This document shows, in pieces, positions 45,694-55,045 of a stretch of 64,000 nt of DNA (the first letter of the stretch is position 1; each line of letters opens with the position of its first letter). The notes beneath the pieces are model-generated. The model saw only the letters and a program-made list of their open reading frames with translations, had not been told where the DNA came from and ran no database searches. A program made the position numbers and the translations under genes. Location: positions 62,001 through 126,000 of the forward strand of contig CAKRIN010000002.1 of NCBI GenBank assembly GCA_934343805.1. Reading direction: 5' to 3'. The stretch is from an uncultured Lachnospira sp. (GTDB taxonomy: Bacteria; Bacillota; Clostridia; Lachnospirales; Lachnospiraceae).

Positions 45694-47184
45694 CTACTCA
45701 TTAACATCGATAATCTGATCCATACACATCTGTTCGAGATACTCTTTTGCCTTAACGACCTGATCTTCATATGGAATCATCACATACAGTTTCTGCTTGC
45801 CAGCCGAGAATGTTGTTGCAGAAGTACCTTCTCCACTAACACTATAGCTCTGAATATCCCAGTCTATATTCTCGTTTATCTGCATCTTGGCAAGCTCTGT
45901 AATCTTATCATATGACATATTGGTTATCATATTATCAGACACAGTATTAAGAATACTTGTATAATTAGTTACCATTGCCGGAGATGCCATCTTCTTAATG
46001 ACAGCGTTAATAACCATCATCTGGTTTCTTCCACGCTGTCTGTCTCCATCTGAATAAGCATATCTTTCCCTTGAGAATACTAATGCCTGCTGAGCATTAA
46101 AATGATTAACTCCTTTGTGCACAGTAAGATTACCTGTCTGTGCAAGCGTTGCATCATAATCAAGTGTTATATCCACTCCTCCAAGCGAATCAATTATATT
46201 AAGGAATCCTGTAAAATTAACTTTAACATAATATCCAACATTAATACCATATAACATTTCAAGCGTCTGCCTTGAACAATCTACACCATATATTCCAGCA
46301 TGAGTAAGCTTGTCCTTAACTCCATTAGATATACTAAGCGGTACATAATAATCCCTTGGTGTATTAATCATTAATATCTGGTGTGTTCTGGTATTCATAA
46401 ACAACAGTATATTAACATCACTTCTGCTTGTTGTGCTTGGCGGTCCGGATGTATCAATACCACTGATATATATTCCAATTACATGATCATTACTCATATA
46501 ATTCGATTCACTATCAGCAACTTCAGTAACATATTCTAATGTGAATATACATTTGATTCTGCTATCCAGATCTGTATATCCATCAATATCACTAAATACA
46601 CCCAGATAACTTTCATTAACAATTATTGACTGTACTTCTTTATTAAGCAATGCATCCACAAGTTCAACAACTGACTCATAATCACTATAGATAAGACTCA
46701 CATCATTATGTTTGGCAATATAGTCTTTAGTTTTACCCAGATTATCTGCATCCATATTAGGAATAATTCCACATGTATATCCATCAATATCATCAATTGC
46801 ATAAGCCTTATCATCTGACAAAACATACACGCCAACAATATCTGTCTTGGTATTGCTTCCTGTCATCTTTCTCAGATAGCCTCTTGTATATCCAAGATAA
46901 ACACATCCTATAACCATAATAATGGTCAAAATTAATGATAAAACTTTAGTTATTATTCCTGGTATCTTCCATCTCTGCGTGATAGCTGTAACTAATGAAC
47001 TTGCTATAAGTCCAACACCAATGACAACCTTGATTCCCAATGGTATAATTCCAAGAAAATGTATAAATACAATAAGAGCTATTGACGCTATAAACTGGAC
47101 TGCAGCAATTGCTAATCCGGAAAGCATCAATATCTGTCTTGTTTTCTTAGAATTCTTTCTTTTTTTCTTTGAATTATTGCTCAT
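45694..47184 (-). CDS. LytR-CpsA-Psr (LCP) family wall glycopolymer ligase
   Basis: The 496-residue protein begins with a basic tail and three or four membrane helices within residues 15-110. An accessory extracellular domain follows, then the LCP core: GIDTSG, SDVNILLFMN, INTPRDYYVPL (pyrophosphate-binding Arg) and GRNQMMVINA. LCP enzymes move undecaprenyl-linked glycopolymers onto peptidoglycan, so the polymer made here is probably wall-linked. The start at 47184 has AAGGA upstream and sits 10 bases after the priming transferase stop; the longer frame from 47226 has no site. Confidence 0.9.
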   Translation of the reverse strand: MSNNSKKKRKNSKKTRQILMLSGLAIAAVQFIASIALIVFIHFLGIIPLGIKVVIGVGLIASSLVTAITQRWKIPGIITKVLSLILTIIMVIGCVYLGYTRGYLRKMTGSNTKTDIVGVYVLSDDKAYAIDDIDGYTCGIIPNMDADNLGKTKDYIAKHNDVSLIYSDYESVVELVDALLNKEVQSIIVNESYLGVFSDIDGYTDLDSRIKCIFTLEYVTEVADSESNYMSNDHVIGIYISGIDTSGPPSTTSRSDVNILLFMNTRTHQILMINTPRDYYVPLSISNGVKDKLTHAGIYGVDCSRQTLEMLYGINVGYYVKVNFTGFLNIIDSLGGVDITLDYDATLAQTGNLTVHKGVNHFNAQQALVFSRERYAYSDGDRQRGRNQMMVINAVIKKMASPAMVTNYTSILNTVSDNMITNMSYDKITELAKMQINENIDWDIQSYSVSGEGTSATTFSAGKQKLYVMIPYEDQVVKAKEYLEQMCMDQIIDVNE

Positions 47185-47194
47185 TCTCAATTCC

Positions 47195-48625
47195 TTATTG
47201 TCCACCAGTTGTGAATATTGAAACAACTGTCTTCATTATTATTCTGAAGTCAAGGCCTATACTCCAATGGTCTATATAATCCAGATCCATCTTAACTACA
47301 TCTTCAAAATCCTGAACTGTTTTTCTTCCATATGCCTGCCACATTCCAGTAATACCAGGTTTCATAGAAAGTCTTCTCTTATGATGTCCTTCATACTGCT
47401 TAAACTCATTAACCGTTGGTGGTCTTGTTCCTACAAGACTCATATCTCCCTTTAACACATTAATGAACTGTGGCAGCTCATCTATACTTGTCTTTCTTAT
47501 AAACTTACCAACCTTAGTAATTCTAGGATCATCCTTCATCTTAAACATAAGACCTGACATCTCATTCTGTGCCATCAGATCCTTAAGTCTTTCCTCAGCA
47601 TCTACATACATAGATCTAAACTTATATATATAGAAATATCTTCCATTCTTTCCAACTCTCTTTTGCTTAAAGAATATTGGGCCCTTTGATTCTATCTTAA
47701 GTGCAGGTGCTACAAATATCATTGCAATCAGCATAATTATAGTTCCCACTAAACCACCCAGAATATCTATACACCTCTTAACAAACATTTCCTTGTAATC
47801 AAATATTCTATTAGCAAAAGTTATAACAGGAATACCACCAAGATGTCCAAGTGAAGTATCAAAATCCTTAAAACTGTCAAGCACTTCAACTCTTAGATGA
47901 ACTGTTATACCCATATCTTCAAGTTCCATTACCATTGGTCGTACCTGTTCTCTAAGCTTATAATTAAGGTCTATAAACACTTCATCAACGACTTCATTCT
48001 TAATATATCTCATCATAGTATGTATATTGGCAACTACATTAATACCATCAAATTCTTCGCCAACCATATTATCATCTACTACAACTATTCCAGCAACTGT
48101 CCTGACCCAGTCTTCGCCTTTATTAATCAGCTTTACGTCTGCCTCTGCCCTGTCTTTCATTGTAACAAGAATAACTCTTGACGCATGCATCTTGCTCTTG
48201 TTTCTTGCCACAAGATACCATTTAACAATATATCTTGTAAGATACATAAGCAGTCCACCGCCAAATGTTGTAAGTATGTATACACCCCTAGGTATCTCTG
48301 TCGTTCTTCTGATAAGTTCATATACAGCAACTGTAGCAGCAAATACTACTGCCTTCTTAATTACATCCTTTAACTCTGCAAACTTACCGCGTGTAACAAA
48401 ATCCGATGATACATTAACAAACAGTGCAGTAACAAATATTGCAAATAGAACTGTAACAAAACTAATTCTTAACTGGTATAATGCCAATGGCACTTCTACT
48501 TTCTTGTATAACACAAGCCAGATTGCTCCCGATATATAATACGCAATAAACATGCATAATGAATCTGTAAAAAACAAAATCATATTTTGCACGTTATCTC
48601 TTGTTTTATTAGTATATTCAAACAT
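47195..48625 (-). CDS. Priming undecaprenyl-phosphate glycosyl-1-phosphate transferase (WbaP/WcaJ family)
   Basis: The 476-residue protein has four N-terminal helices, a CoA-binding_3-like middle domain and the C-terminal bacterial sugar transferase domain (about 285-475) with KRCIDILGG, FFKQKRVGKNGR, KFRSMY, RKTSIDELPQF and SLVGTRPP. It transfers a sugar-1-phosphate to undecaprenyl phosphate, the first step of repeat-unit synthesis. It is the first gene of the long operon, with a good promoter 71 bases upstream. Confidence 0.93.
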   Translation of the reverse strand: MFEYTNKTRDNVQNMILFFTDSLCMFIAYYISGAIWLVLYKKVEVPLALYQLRISFVTVLFAIFVTALFVNVSSDFVTRGKFAELKDVIKKAVVFAATVAVYELIRRTTEIPRGVYILTTFGGGLLMYLTRYIVKWYLVARNKSKMHASRVILVTMKDRAEADVKLINKGEDWVRTVAGIVVVDDNMVGEEFDGINVVANIHTMMRYIKNEVVDEVFIDLNYKLREQVRPMVMELEDMGITVHLRVEVLDSFKDFDTSLGHLGGIPVITFANRIFDYKEMFVKRCIDILGGLVGTIIMLIAMIFVAPALKIESKGPIFFKQKRVGKNGRYFYIYKFRSMYVDAEERLKDLMAQNEMSGLMFKMKDDPRITKVGKFIRKTSIDELPQFINVLKGDMSLVGTRPPTVNEFKQYEGHHKRRLSMKPGITGMWQAYGRKTVQDFEDVVKMDLDYIDHWSIGLDFRIIMKTVVSIFTTGGQ

Positions 48626-48695
48626 ATATTTTCAGTATCCCTCTATTTCTTTATAATTATTAATATATCAACATATTTTGACATAACTACTGATA

Positions 48696-48724
48696 ATTTT
48701 ACACCATACGCCACCACTTATCAA
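48696..48724 (-). promoter_or_regulatory. Main promoter of the polysaccharide operon
   Basis: On the minus strand TTGATA (48719-48724) and TAAAAT (48696-48701) are exactly 17 bases apart, between the AAA ATPase stop and the priming transferase. The leader would be about 60 bases. It is the only convincing promoter I found before 10.06 kb. Confidence 0.65.
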
Positions 48725-48767
48725 TAGTTGTCACTTTTCCTCATCAGATATTTTAATTGTAACCCCA

Positions 48768-50141
48768 CTACTGCTCATCCTCCCCTTCTTCCTCAAATAC
48801 GCCAATAAAGTCAATTGAATCCACGTTAAATGGAGAACCCTGTATCATTCCTTTTCTATACAGGTTAGATGGTGAGTAATTGCCACATGTTTTCCATGAA
48901 TATATCTTTTGATCATCTGACAGGAAATCTATTGATTTACTGTGCTGCTTCAGCACATCCATCGGACCAACATTATGCGTTGTAAAACATAACTGCCCCT
49001 TGCCATATTCCATCAGATATTCAAGCAGCGCACACAAATATACATCATGAAGATTAGAATCCAGCTCATCAATAAACACAACCGAACCATTAACCATTTC
49101 TCTAAGATATGCATAGAGATTAATAAGTTTCTTTACTCCTGTGCTCTCGAACTCTGCATGAATCTTATACGAATCATATACCATTACCAGATCACACATA
49201 TATATGTTCTTTATCTCTTTTCTATCAATTTCAATATCTACAAGTTCATTTTTAAAAATGTGTATGAATTCATATAACTTTTTAATCGTTTTCTCAAAAC
49301 GCTCATATTTAGCTTTAGGAACAGCATTCTGGGAAACTTTAAGGGTTTCCATTTTTCCTCTATCTGTATCCATATAATTATCTACCAACGATTCAAAAGC
49401 CTGTATATTGTCTCTTTCCTCCAATGTAGCACTTAAAGCATTATCCAGTGACTGGTTAATCCAGAAAGATCTATGATCATCAGACAGATTCAAATATACA
49501 TGCAGCGAATTTCCAAATAAGCACACAACAGCCAGATTATGAAACAAATCGTTACGTATACTGATATCATTTAGTACAACTTTTTCAATAAAAAGAGAAC
49601 TCATTGAGTTCTTCGATAACAGATTAGTCGTTTTCTTAATAAAATCTTTGCAATAATCATCTTCTGATTCACATATTTCAGCTATTTCACCATTTTCAAT
49701 ACTGTAAATGACGTTCATCTCATGTTTTCTTGATGTAGCCTTTTGGGATGATAAGCTTTCCTTGGATATACAGTACTTTCCAGTTGCATCTTTGGATAAA
49801 GTAACCTCATATCTATACTGAATCAATCCTTCTTCTAATGGAACTACAAATTCCACTTCACTATATAGTTCGCCTAATTTCTTATTAATTATTCCATTAA
49901 GATCTTCCTGCACAATCGGATTATTAAGATATCCCGGATTAATGAGTATATTCTTTAATATATCTACTGAAGCTATTATTGCCGATTTACCCGAACCATT
50001 AATACCATATATACCCTTAACATTATAGTCATCCGTATCCATGTCTCTGGTTATTGTTTTCTTATAAAATGATAAATTTATCAACTTATCAAGTGTCTTT
50101 ATTCCCTTTACAGAATACCCTGTCAAATGAAATTTTTTCAT
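48768..50141 (-). CDS. AAA family ATPase (AAA_15/AAA_21, OLD/RecF-like)
   Basis: The 457-residue protein has Walker A GINGSGKS at 46-53, a central helical region, and ESTGVKKLINLYAYL ... GSVVFIDELDSNLHD (signature, Walker B and D-loop) followed by CFTTHN (switch His). It has no TOPRIM domain in frame. Such ATPases act alone or with a partner nuclease in phage-defence loci, but no partner is adjacent, so function is open. GGAGGTG seven bases before the ATG at 50141 sets the start. It lies between the tRNA pair and the polysaccharide operon. Confidence 0.8.
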   Translation of the reverse strand: MKKFHLTGYSVKGIKTLDKLINLSFYKKTITRDMDTDDYNVKGIYGINGSGKSAIIASVDILKNILINPGYLNNPIVQEDLNGIINKKLGELYSEVEFVVPLEEGLIQYRYEVTLSKDATGKYCISKESLSSQKATSRKHEMNVIYSIENGEIAEICESEDDYCKDFIKKTTNLLSKNSMSSLFIEKVVLNDISIRNDLFHNLAVVCLFGNSLHVYLNLSDDHRSFWINQSLDNALSATLEERDNIQAFESLVDNYMDTDRGKMETLKVSQNAVPKAKYERFEKTIKKLYEFIHIFKNELVDIEIDRKEIKNIYMCDLVMVYDSYKIHAEFESTGVKKLINLYAYLREMVNGSVVFIDELDSNLHDVYLCALLEYLMEYGKGQLCFTTHNVGPMDVLKQHSKSIDFLSDDQKIYSWKTCGNYSPSNLYRKGMIQGSPFNVDSIDFIGVFEEEGEDEQ

Positions 50142-50296
50142 ACGAATACACCTCCACATCTTTAATATAACACATTTTGCGTCATTTTAAATACATTTTG
50201 TATTATTTTTGCTCATTTTTAAAATTTTATTCAGCGTATTTATCGTATATTCCATTTACCCTCACACCAACCGATAACATTTTCTTTCCCCACCAC

Positions 50297-50346
50297 ACAA
50301 AAATCCCCCACAAGCAACCGCCCAAGCAGTTAACTTATGAGGGATT
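50297..50346 (-). terminator. Terminator downstream of tRNA-Leu
   Basis: On the minus strand a 13-bp stem with G-U pairs (50334-50346 with 50302-50314) is followed by TTTTTG. It ends nine bases after the tRNA. Confidence 0.7.
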
Positions 50347-50354
50347 CTTTCATA

Positions 50355-50441
50355 TGCCGGCAACGGGAATCGAACCCGTATGGGAGTATAAGTCCCGCAG
50401 GATTTTAAGTCCTGTGCGTCTGCCAGTTCCGCCACACCGGC
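50355..50441 (-). tRNA. tRNA-Leu (UAA)
   Basis: An 87-base class II tRNA. The acceptor stem is GCCGGUG with UGCCGGC and discriminator A. The anticodon stem CAGGA/UCCUG encloses loop CUUAAAA (anticodon UAA). There is a long variable arm and a GGUUCGAUUCC T-arm. CCA is not encoded. Confidence 0.95.
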
Positions 50442-50570
50442 GAAAGTGCCTGCTATGCAGGCGTATAGATAATACATATGATTCTCTGGCGCAGCCTAAG
50501 TACCTTAACTGACATAACTTCTAAGCTAACATCATGGCGCTTTACTGCCTGCAGATTCAGCATATGTAAA

Positions 50571-50652
50571 TGGGCGGAGAAGGATTCGAACCTTCGAAGG
50601 CAGTGCCAGCAGATTTACAGTCTGTCCCCTTTGGCCACTCGGGAATCCACCC
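50571..50652 (-). tRNA. tRNA-Tyr (GUA)
   Basis: An 82-base class II tRNA. Acceptor stem GGGUGGA pairs with UCCGCCC and discriminator A follows. The anticodon loop CUGUAAA gives anticodon GUA. A long variable arm and a GGUUCGAAUCC T-arm are visible. It lies 129 bases upstream of tRNA-Leu, probably one transcript. The 250 bases beyond it to the next terminator hold nothing I can support. Confidence 0.95.
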
Positions 50653-50918
50653 ATTCAAGATAATATATTTAACAAATATCTTACATTTCCTTCACATAAT
50701 TATCTCGGAAATTGGTTGTAGTTTAGCACATACCTTATGTTAAGGCAAGCTAATTTTTATTGATTCATTGAATATACACAGAATTTTCATGAATTCATAG
50801 CTGCATTTCTCTGTTTTATACATATCCAGCTACAATTTCCTTTCTGATTATATTTACGTAAAGATGAAGAAAAAAGTTTAATTCATTTTCAATTTTCCCC
50901 ATTTTCGCCCCAATTTTA

Positions 50919-50962
50919 AAAATGAGTTAGACTTTTTGCATCCAAAAAGTCTAACTCATTTT
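50919..50962 (-). terminator. Terminator of the dlt-like operon
   Basis: A long perfect hairpin (about 20 bp, loop of four to six) whose stem starts and ends in A/T runs, giving CTCATTTTT on the minus strand. It lies just past the last SGNH gene. The A/T-rich ends would also let it work from the other side. Confidence 0.9.
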
Positions 50963-50965
50963 ATT

Positions 50966-52012
50966 TCACTCCATCCCATACCCACTTTTCAGCACATCAT
51001 CGCAATCAAGCAGTCCTGCGAGTGTCTTTCCGAGCAGGTCTGAGAACTTCTCTGCAAGCGCCCCATTCATGTGTCCTTCCCAGTCGGAAAAGTCTGAATC
51101 ACTAACCTCAAGATATTCTTTTTTCACAAGATTATAATCAATATAAGTTACGCCAAGTGATGAACACAGGCTGGCAAAATATGCATCTGCCTCTCTTACA
51201 GGTCCTTTTTCAACAGAAGTAGGTGTTATTGGCTCAGTTATGCACACCAGTTCAATATTATTATCCTTGCAGTAGTCCACAATCATCTCAAAATGTTTAC
51301 GGACATTAGAATTAATCTTGTCTTCCGACCACATGCGGACATGGAAATCGCCTTTCTTATCGGTATCCTTCTCCCTGTAGAAAAAGCCTCTCCCCATATA
51401 TGTACCTTCAGTCTCAATTCCCTCTGCCGCCGAAATCTCATAATTCTGGTATGCCTCAGAAGCCTTTATTCTCAGATTCTTTCTTACCTGCGACAGATTA
51501 CCTGCAAATGCATTTTCTTTATATATAACTGTCCTGAAATCCTTATTCAGGAGTTCCTTAGCAACATACTCCAGCTTTACCTTTGACATGGGAAGCTGCT
51601 GATACACTTTAAGATTTCCGAAGTCATAGTCTCTTTTATTGTCTTTTACCCAGAACTGGTAATCCATCTCTAGAATGACTTTCCTGATATCATTATTACG
51701 GCATATTTCCTTAAGCATATAATAATTATCAATTACTGTTGCACCCTGGATACACATATTAATGGGATTATCAGCATATCCCGACTCTATAAGATACACA
51801 GGATCAATTGCCGCTCTTCCGTGTGATGCTCCAATAACAACACAGTCATAATCATCTTCTGTCTTTGAATTACCAGCCTCGTGAATTATGTATCTGACAT
51901 ATCCTGATCTGACCATTACATAATTAACCGCACTTGTAATCAGTACTATCACAGCCAGGAAAATGACAGCACGAATATACTTTCCAATCTGTTTTATCAC
52001 TTTATCCTTCAT
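50966..52012 (-). CDS. Membrane-anchored SGNH-type (DltD-like) protein, copy 2
   Basis: The 348-residue protein has one N-terminal helix (about 10-33). An extracellular SGNH-like domain follows: CVVIGASHGRAAIDP with the Ser nucleophile, LEMDYQFW, and SDWEGHMNG with the Asp/Gly-His pair near the end. It is similar in layout and motifs to the protein at 53978-55045. DltD-type proteins work with the MBOAT in aminoacyl transfer or proofreading. The start at 52012 has GAGGTG nine bases upstream; the GTG at 52024 lies inside that site. Confidence 0.8.
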   Translation of the reverse strand: MKDKVIKQIGKYIRAVIFLAVIVLITSAVNYVMVRSGYVRYIIHEAGNSKTEDDYDCVVIGASHGRAAIDPVYLIESGYADNPINMCIQGATVIDNYYMLKEICRNNDIRKVILEMDYQFWVKDNKRDYDFGNLKVYQQLPMSKVKLEYVAKELLNKDFRTVIYKENAFAGNLSQVRKNLRIKASEAYQNYEISAAEGIETEGTYMGRGFFYREKDTDKKGDFHVRMWSEDKINSNVRKHFEMIVDYCKDNNIELVCITEPITPTSVEKGPVREADAYFASLCSSLGVTYIDYNLVKKEYLEVSDSDFSDWEGHMNGALAEKFSDLLGKTLAGLLDCDDVLKSGYGME

Positions 52013-52030
52013 GGTATATTGCACCTCTGC

Positions 52031-53620
52031 TTAGAACTGGGCGTACATGAATCCACCCGATGTATTAGATATATACCCAAACATCGCAACTGACATAACA
52101 AGCGCTATATACACAAGCCATCTTACTGCCAGCGGCTTGGCATCCAGTGCTTGTCTTACTGCAATGCCTTTTTCTTTAAGTATGCTTACTATCAGCCACA
52201 CAACACATCCCACAAGGAGTATTATGATGTCTGTCATTCCTCCGAACATTTCCGTAACTGCACTAATGCTGAATGTTGCATGCTTTAATGTATTCCTCAT
52301 AAGCGCCAGTGCATCTGTGAGTGTAGCAGCATCATCGAAATACCAGCTTATATTAACAAGTATAAATGTTCTGGCAATCTGCCAGCCTCTGTACCATCTG
52401 GCATTCTTATTTATATGAGTGATTTTGAACATTTTCTCGTATACAGGTGCCATAAGACTGCTAAAGCTCATGATTACACCATTATACATACCATATACGA
52501 TGAACTTCCATGCTGCCCCATGCCATACTCCGACAATAAAGAATATGAGCAGATCTGCAAGACATATCGGAAGTGCCTTTGCCATATATTTGCCGAATCT
52601 TGTACGGCTGTGCTTCTTAAGATTCTTTCCCAGCTTATTAACCGGTTTGCTTAAGCTGAATGGATAAAACACGTAATCCTTCATCCATGTTCCAAGTGTA
52701 ATATGCCATCTTCGCCAGAACTCGCCTATAGAATGCGAGAAAAATGGCTGTTTGAAATTATCATCCAGTTCAATTCCAAACATTTCTGATGCACCCATTA
52801 CCATATCTATTCCACCTGCAAAGTCTCCATAGAGCTGTGCACAGTAAGAAAGCACACCAATCACAACATATATTCCATGGTACTGTCCCGGATTATTAAA
52901 CACGAGATCTGCTACTACACCTGCCCTGTCAGCAATAATAAACTTCTTAAAAAGACCCCACGCCATTCTCTGAAGACCATGCTGGATTACAACCAGATCA
53001 TACTTGTGGGCTGAAAAGAATTGTGGCGCAAGTCTGTCATATCGTCCGATTGGTCCCTGCGTAATCTGTGGGAAATACGATACAAAGAGAGCATATTTAA
53101 ATATATTGGTACAGGCTTCCACTTTTCCTCTATATACATCTATTACATATCCAATTGACTGAAATGAATAGAAAGATATTCCAAGAGGCAGAAGCAGTGT
53201 AAATGTCGATATTCTGCCCTTTCCGCCAAATGCATTTATTATGCTGTTCATATTCTCTATGGCAAAATTATGATACTTTACAACAGCTAACACTCCAAAT
53301 ACGACGAGTAATGCTGCAACTACAACACATTTCTTTCTATGTTTAGTCTTTTCTTTATAAGCTTTCTTATCTTCCCTTGACAGGTCCTCTGTCTTAAGAT
53401 AATCAGCAAGCTGCTTTTCTAACCTGCTAAGACAGATCCCTGCTGCATATGTAACGCATGTTGTCAGCAATATGAATATTACTGTCTTATATCCTGAACA
53501 TAAATAGTAGGCATAGCTCATAATCAAGAGCCATGCCCACTGCGCTTTCTTCGGTACAAGATAATATGCAATTACTCCCACTAATAAAAACACCAGAAAT
53601 CCGGTAGACACTAGTGACAT
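52031..53620 (-). CDS. MBOAT family O-acyltransferase (DltB/AlgI-like)
   Basis: The 529-residue protein has about 11 helices. It has the MBOAT signature regions: LPLGISFYSFQSIGYVIDVYRG, FPQITQGPIGRY, AGGIDMVMGASEMFG, GEFWRRWHITLG and FFIVGVWHGAAWKF with the catalytic-type His. DltB-type enzymes carry acyl or aminoacyl groups from a carrier protein to an exported polymer. The carrier protein gene lies 23 bases upstream and SGNH genes flank the pair. Confidence 0.92.
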   Translation of the reverse strand: MSLVSTGFLVFLLVGVIAYYLVPKKAQWAWLLIMSYAYYLCSGYKTVIFILLTTCVTYAAGICLSRLEKQLADYLKTEDLSREDKKAYKEKTKHRKKCVVVAALLVVFGVLAVVKYHNFAIENMNSIINAFGGKGRISTFTLLLPLGISFYSFQSIGYVIDVYRGKVEACTNIFKYALFVSYFPQITQGPIGRYDRLAPQFFSAHKYDLVVIQHGLQRMAWGLFKKFIIADRAGVVADLVFNNPGQYHGIYVVIGVLSYCAQLYGDFAGGIDMVMGASEMFGIELDDNFKQPFFSHSIGEFWRRWHITLGTWMKDYVFYPFSLSKPVNKLGKNLKKHSRTRFGKYMAKALPICLADLLIFFIVGVWHGAAWKFIVYGMYNGVIMSFSSLMAPVYEKMFKITHINKNARWYRGWQIARTFILVNISWYFDDAATLTDALALMRNTLKHATFSISAVTEMFGGMTDIIILLVGCVVWLIVSILKEKGIAVRQALDAKPLAVRWLVYIALVMSVAMFGYISNTSGGFMYAQF

Positions 53621-53643
53621 AATTATTTACCCCGCTTTCTGGA

Positions 53644-53868
53644 TTAATCCTGCAGACGCTGAATCATCTCCCACATAGCTTCTGCTGAATTAAAGTTCTC
53701 AGGTACTATATCTGCTGGTGTGATATCAATATCATAAGCATCATTAAGCTCACCAACAAGTGAAACTATATCGAATGAACTGAGTATTCCGTCATCGATA
53801 AGAGTGTCACATATTTCATAATCCACATCGCTGTTAATTTCATTCAAAATGTCTAATAACTGATCCAT
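53644..53868 (-). CDS. Acyl/peptidyl carrier protein (DltC-like)
   Basis: The 74-residue acidic helical protein aligns with DltC: DDGILSSFDIVSLVGEL, where Ser31 is the expected phosphopantetheine site. DltC has Asp-Ser-Met here; this protein has Ser-Ser-Phe, so the usual Asp before the Ser is replaced. GAGG six bases before the ATG fits. It probably carries the amino acid activated by the adenylation enzyme of this operon. Confidence 0.88.
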   Translation of the reverse strand: MDQLLDILNEINSDVDYEICDTLIDDGILSSFDIVSLVGELNDAYDIDITPADIVPENFNSAEAMWEMIQRLQD

Positions 53869-53977
53869 AATAAACCTCGCAATAATTAAAATCTTTTGGT
53901 CACTTCATTGTAACCAGAAAACATTCTATCTTGTCATGTAGTGATAGTCAATCATATTTTTGCAATTCATGTACATT

Positions 53978-55045
53978 TTATAATTCATATACATTTTCAT
54001 AAAAATAATCTGACAATTCTGACCGATTCATTTCCGCCATCTCCTTCAGAAATTCTCCAAGGAATCTGGAATAACGGCCGGCAGCATCACCATACATATG
54101 TCCGTCATAATCCCAATAATCACTGGTATCCACCGCATATACGGATGATTTGACATAATTGAAATCATAATATTCAAGTCCCTCATCTGCTGCCATCTTT
54201 CCAATATAGTCATGCGCTTTCTGATAATTATCCATTGATGTCTCGTCAAGAAGTATTGTTTCTCTGTTAATAGGAGATGTTATGATTACCAGTTGTGAAC
54301 CCTTGTCCTTACACAGATTCACTATTTTCTGAAAATATTTTGTGCTGTAATCAGTATCAACCAGCTCATCATCCCATATTACAGACACTCTTGCATTCTC
54401 ATCTCGCACAAATGAATGATCTCTGTACAGGAATCCTCTTGTCTTATAAGTATCGCACGACTCAATGGCATTAACAGCCTCCGGCTGGCAGTTCTTATAC
54501 TCATCCGTTAACTTTCTGCCAATATTATCTCTCATGTTGTATATACCATCCCGGTAATTCATCCACTGAAAGAGTGCCGCCCTGTAATCCTTTTTCGGAA
54601 GCGTTGCTGCTGAATATGCAATCTTGTTAAATGTATCCGGATAATTGTAGTACACAAGTGTATTACTTATAGATATATCTGACATATCCACATTAAGAAA
54701 ATACTGATAATCCATATCCAGGACAACCATATCAGGTGTGTAATTATCATACATATCTTTCATCATATAATATATATCCATCATTCTTGCGCCGCCTATT
54801 CCGGCATTCATCACTTCCATTCCGGAGGTTTCACCAACATTTAAAGGGTCCACTCCGTATGAGGTGTGGCTCTGTCCATATATAACACAGTCATAACCAG
54901 CTTCAGAATCTTCTAATTCATGGAATATCACTCTCGTTAATCCCACCTGCACAAATGCCATCTTAAGCAATGCATTAATTCCAATAATCAGACATATAAA
55001 AAGCCCTGCTCTTATATATTTCATTACAACATTTTTCTTAGTCAT
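53978..55045 (-). CDS. Membrane-anchored SGNH-type (DltD-like) protein, copy 1
   Basis: The 355-residue protein has an N-terminal helix (about 10-32) and an extracellular SGNH-like domain. Motifs are CVIYGQSHTSYGVDP (Ser nucleophile), VLDMDYQYF and DYWDYDGHMYGD (Asp and His). The start at 55045 forms an eight-base overlap with the decarboxylase stop; the longer frame from 55069 lies inside that gene. Its pairing with copy 2 on the other side of the ACP-MBOAT genes is unusual for dlt operons, which have one DltD. Confidence 0.8.
   Translation of the reverse strand: MTKKNVVMKYIRAGLFICLIIGINALLKMAFVQVGLTRVIFHELEDSEAGYDCVIYGQSHTSYGVDPLNVGETSGMEVMNAGIGGARMMDIYYMMKDMYDNYTPDMVVLDMDYQYFLNVDMSDISISNTLVYYNYPDTFNKIAYSAATLPKKDYRAALFQWMNYRDGIYNMRDNIGRKLTDEYKNCQPEAVNAIESCDTYKTRGFLYRDHSFVRDENARVSVIWDDELVDTDYSTKYFQKIVNLCKDKGSQLVIITSPINRETILLDETSMDNYQKAHDYIGKMAADEGLEYYDFNYVKSSVYAVDTSDYWDYDGHMYGDAAGRYSRFLGEFLKEMAEMNRSELSDYFYENVYEL

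Noticed and set aside
50177..50663. Open frames on both strands over the tRNA pair
   Set aside because: They overlap tRNA-Leu and tRNA-Tyr and have no protein-like features.
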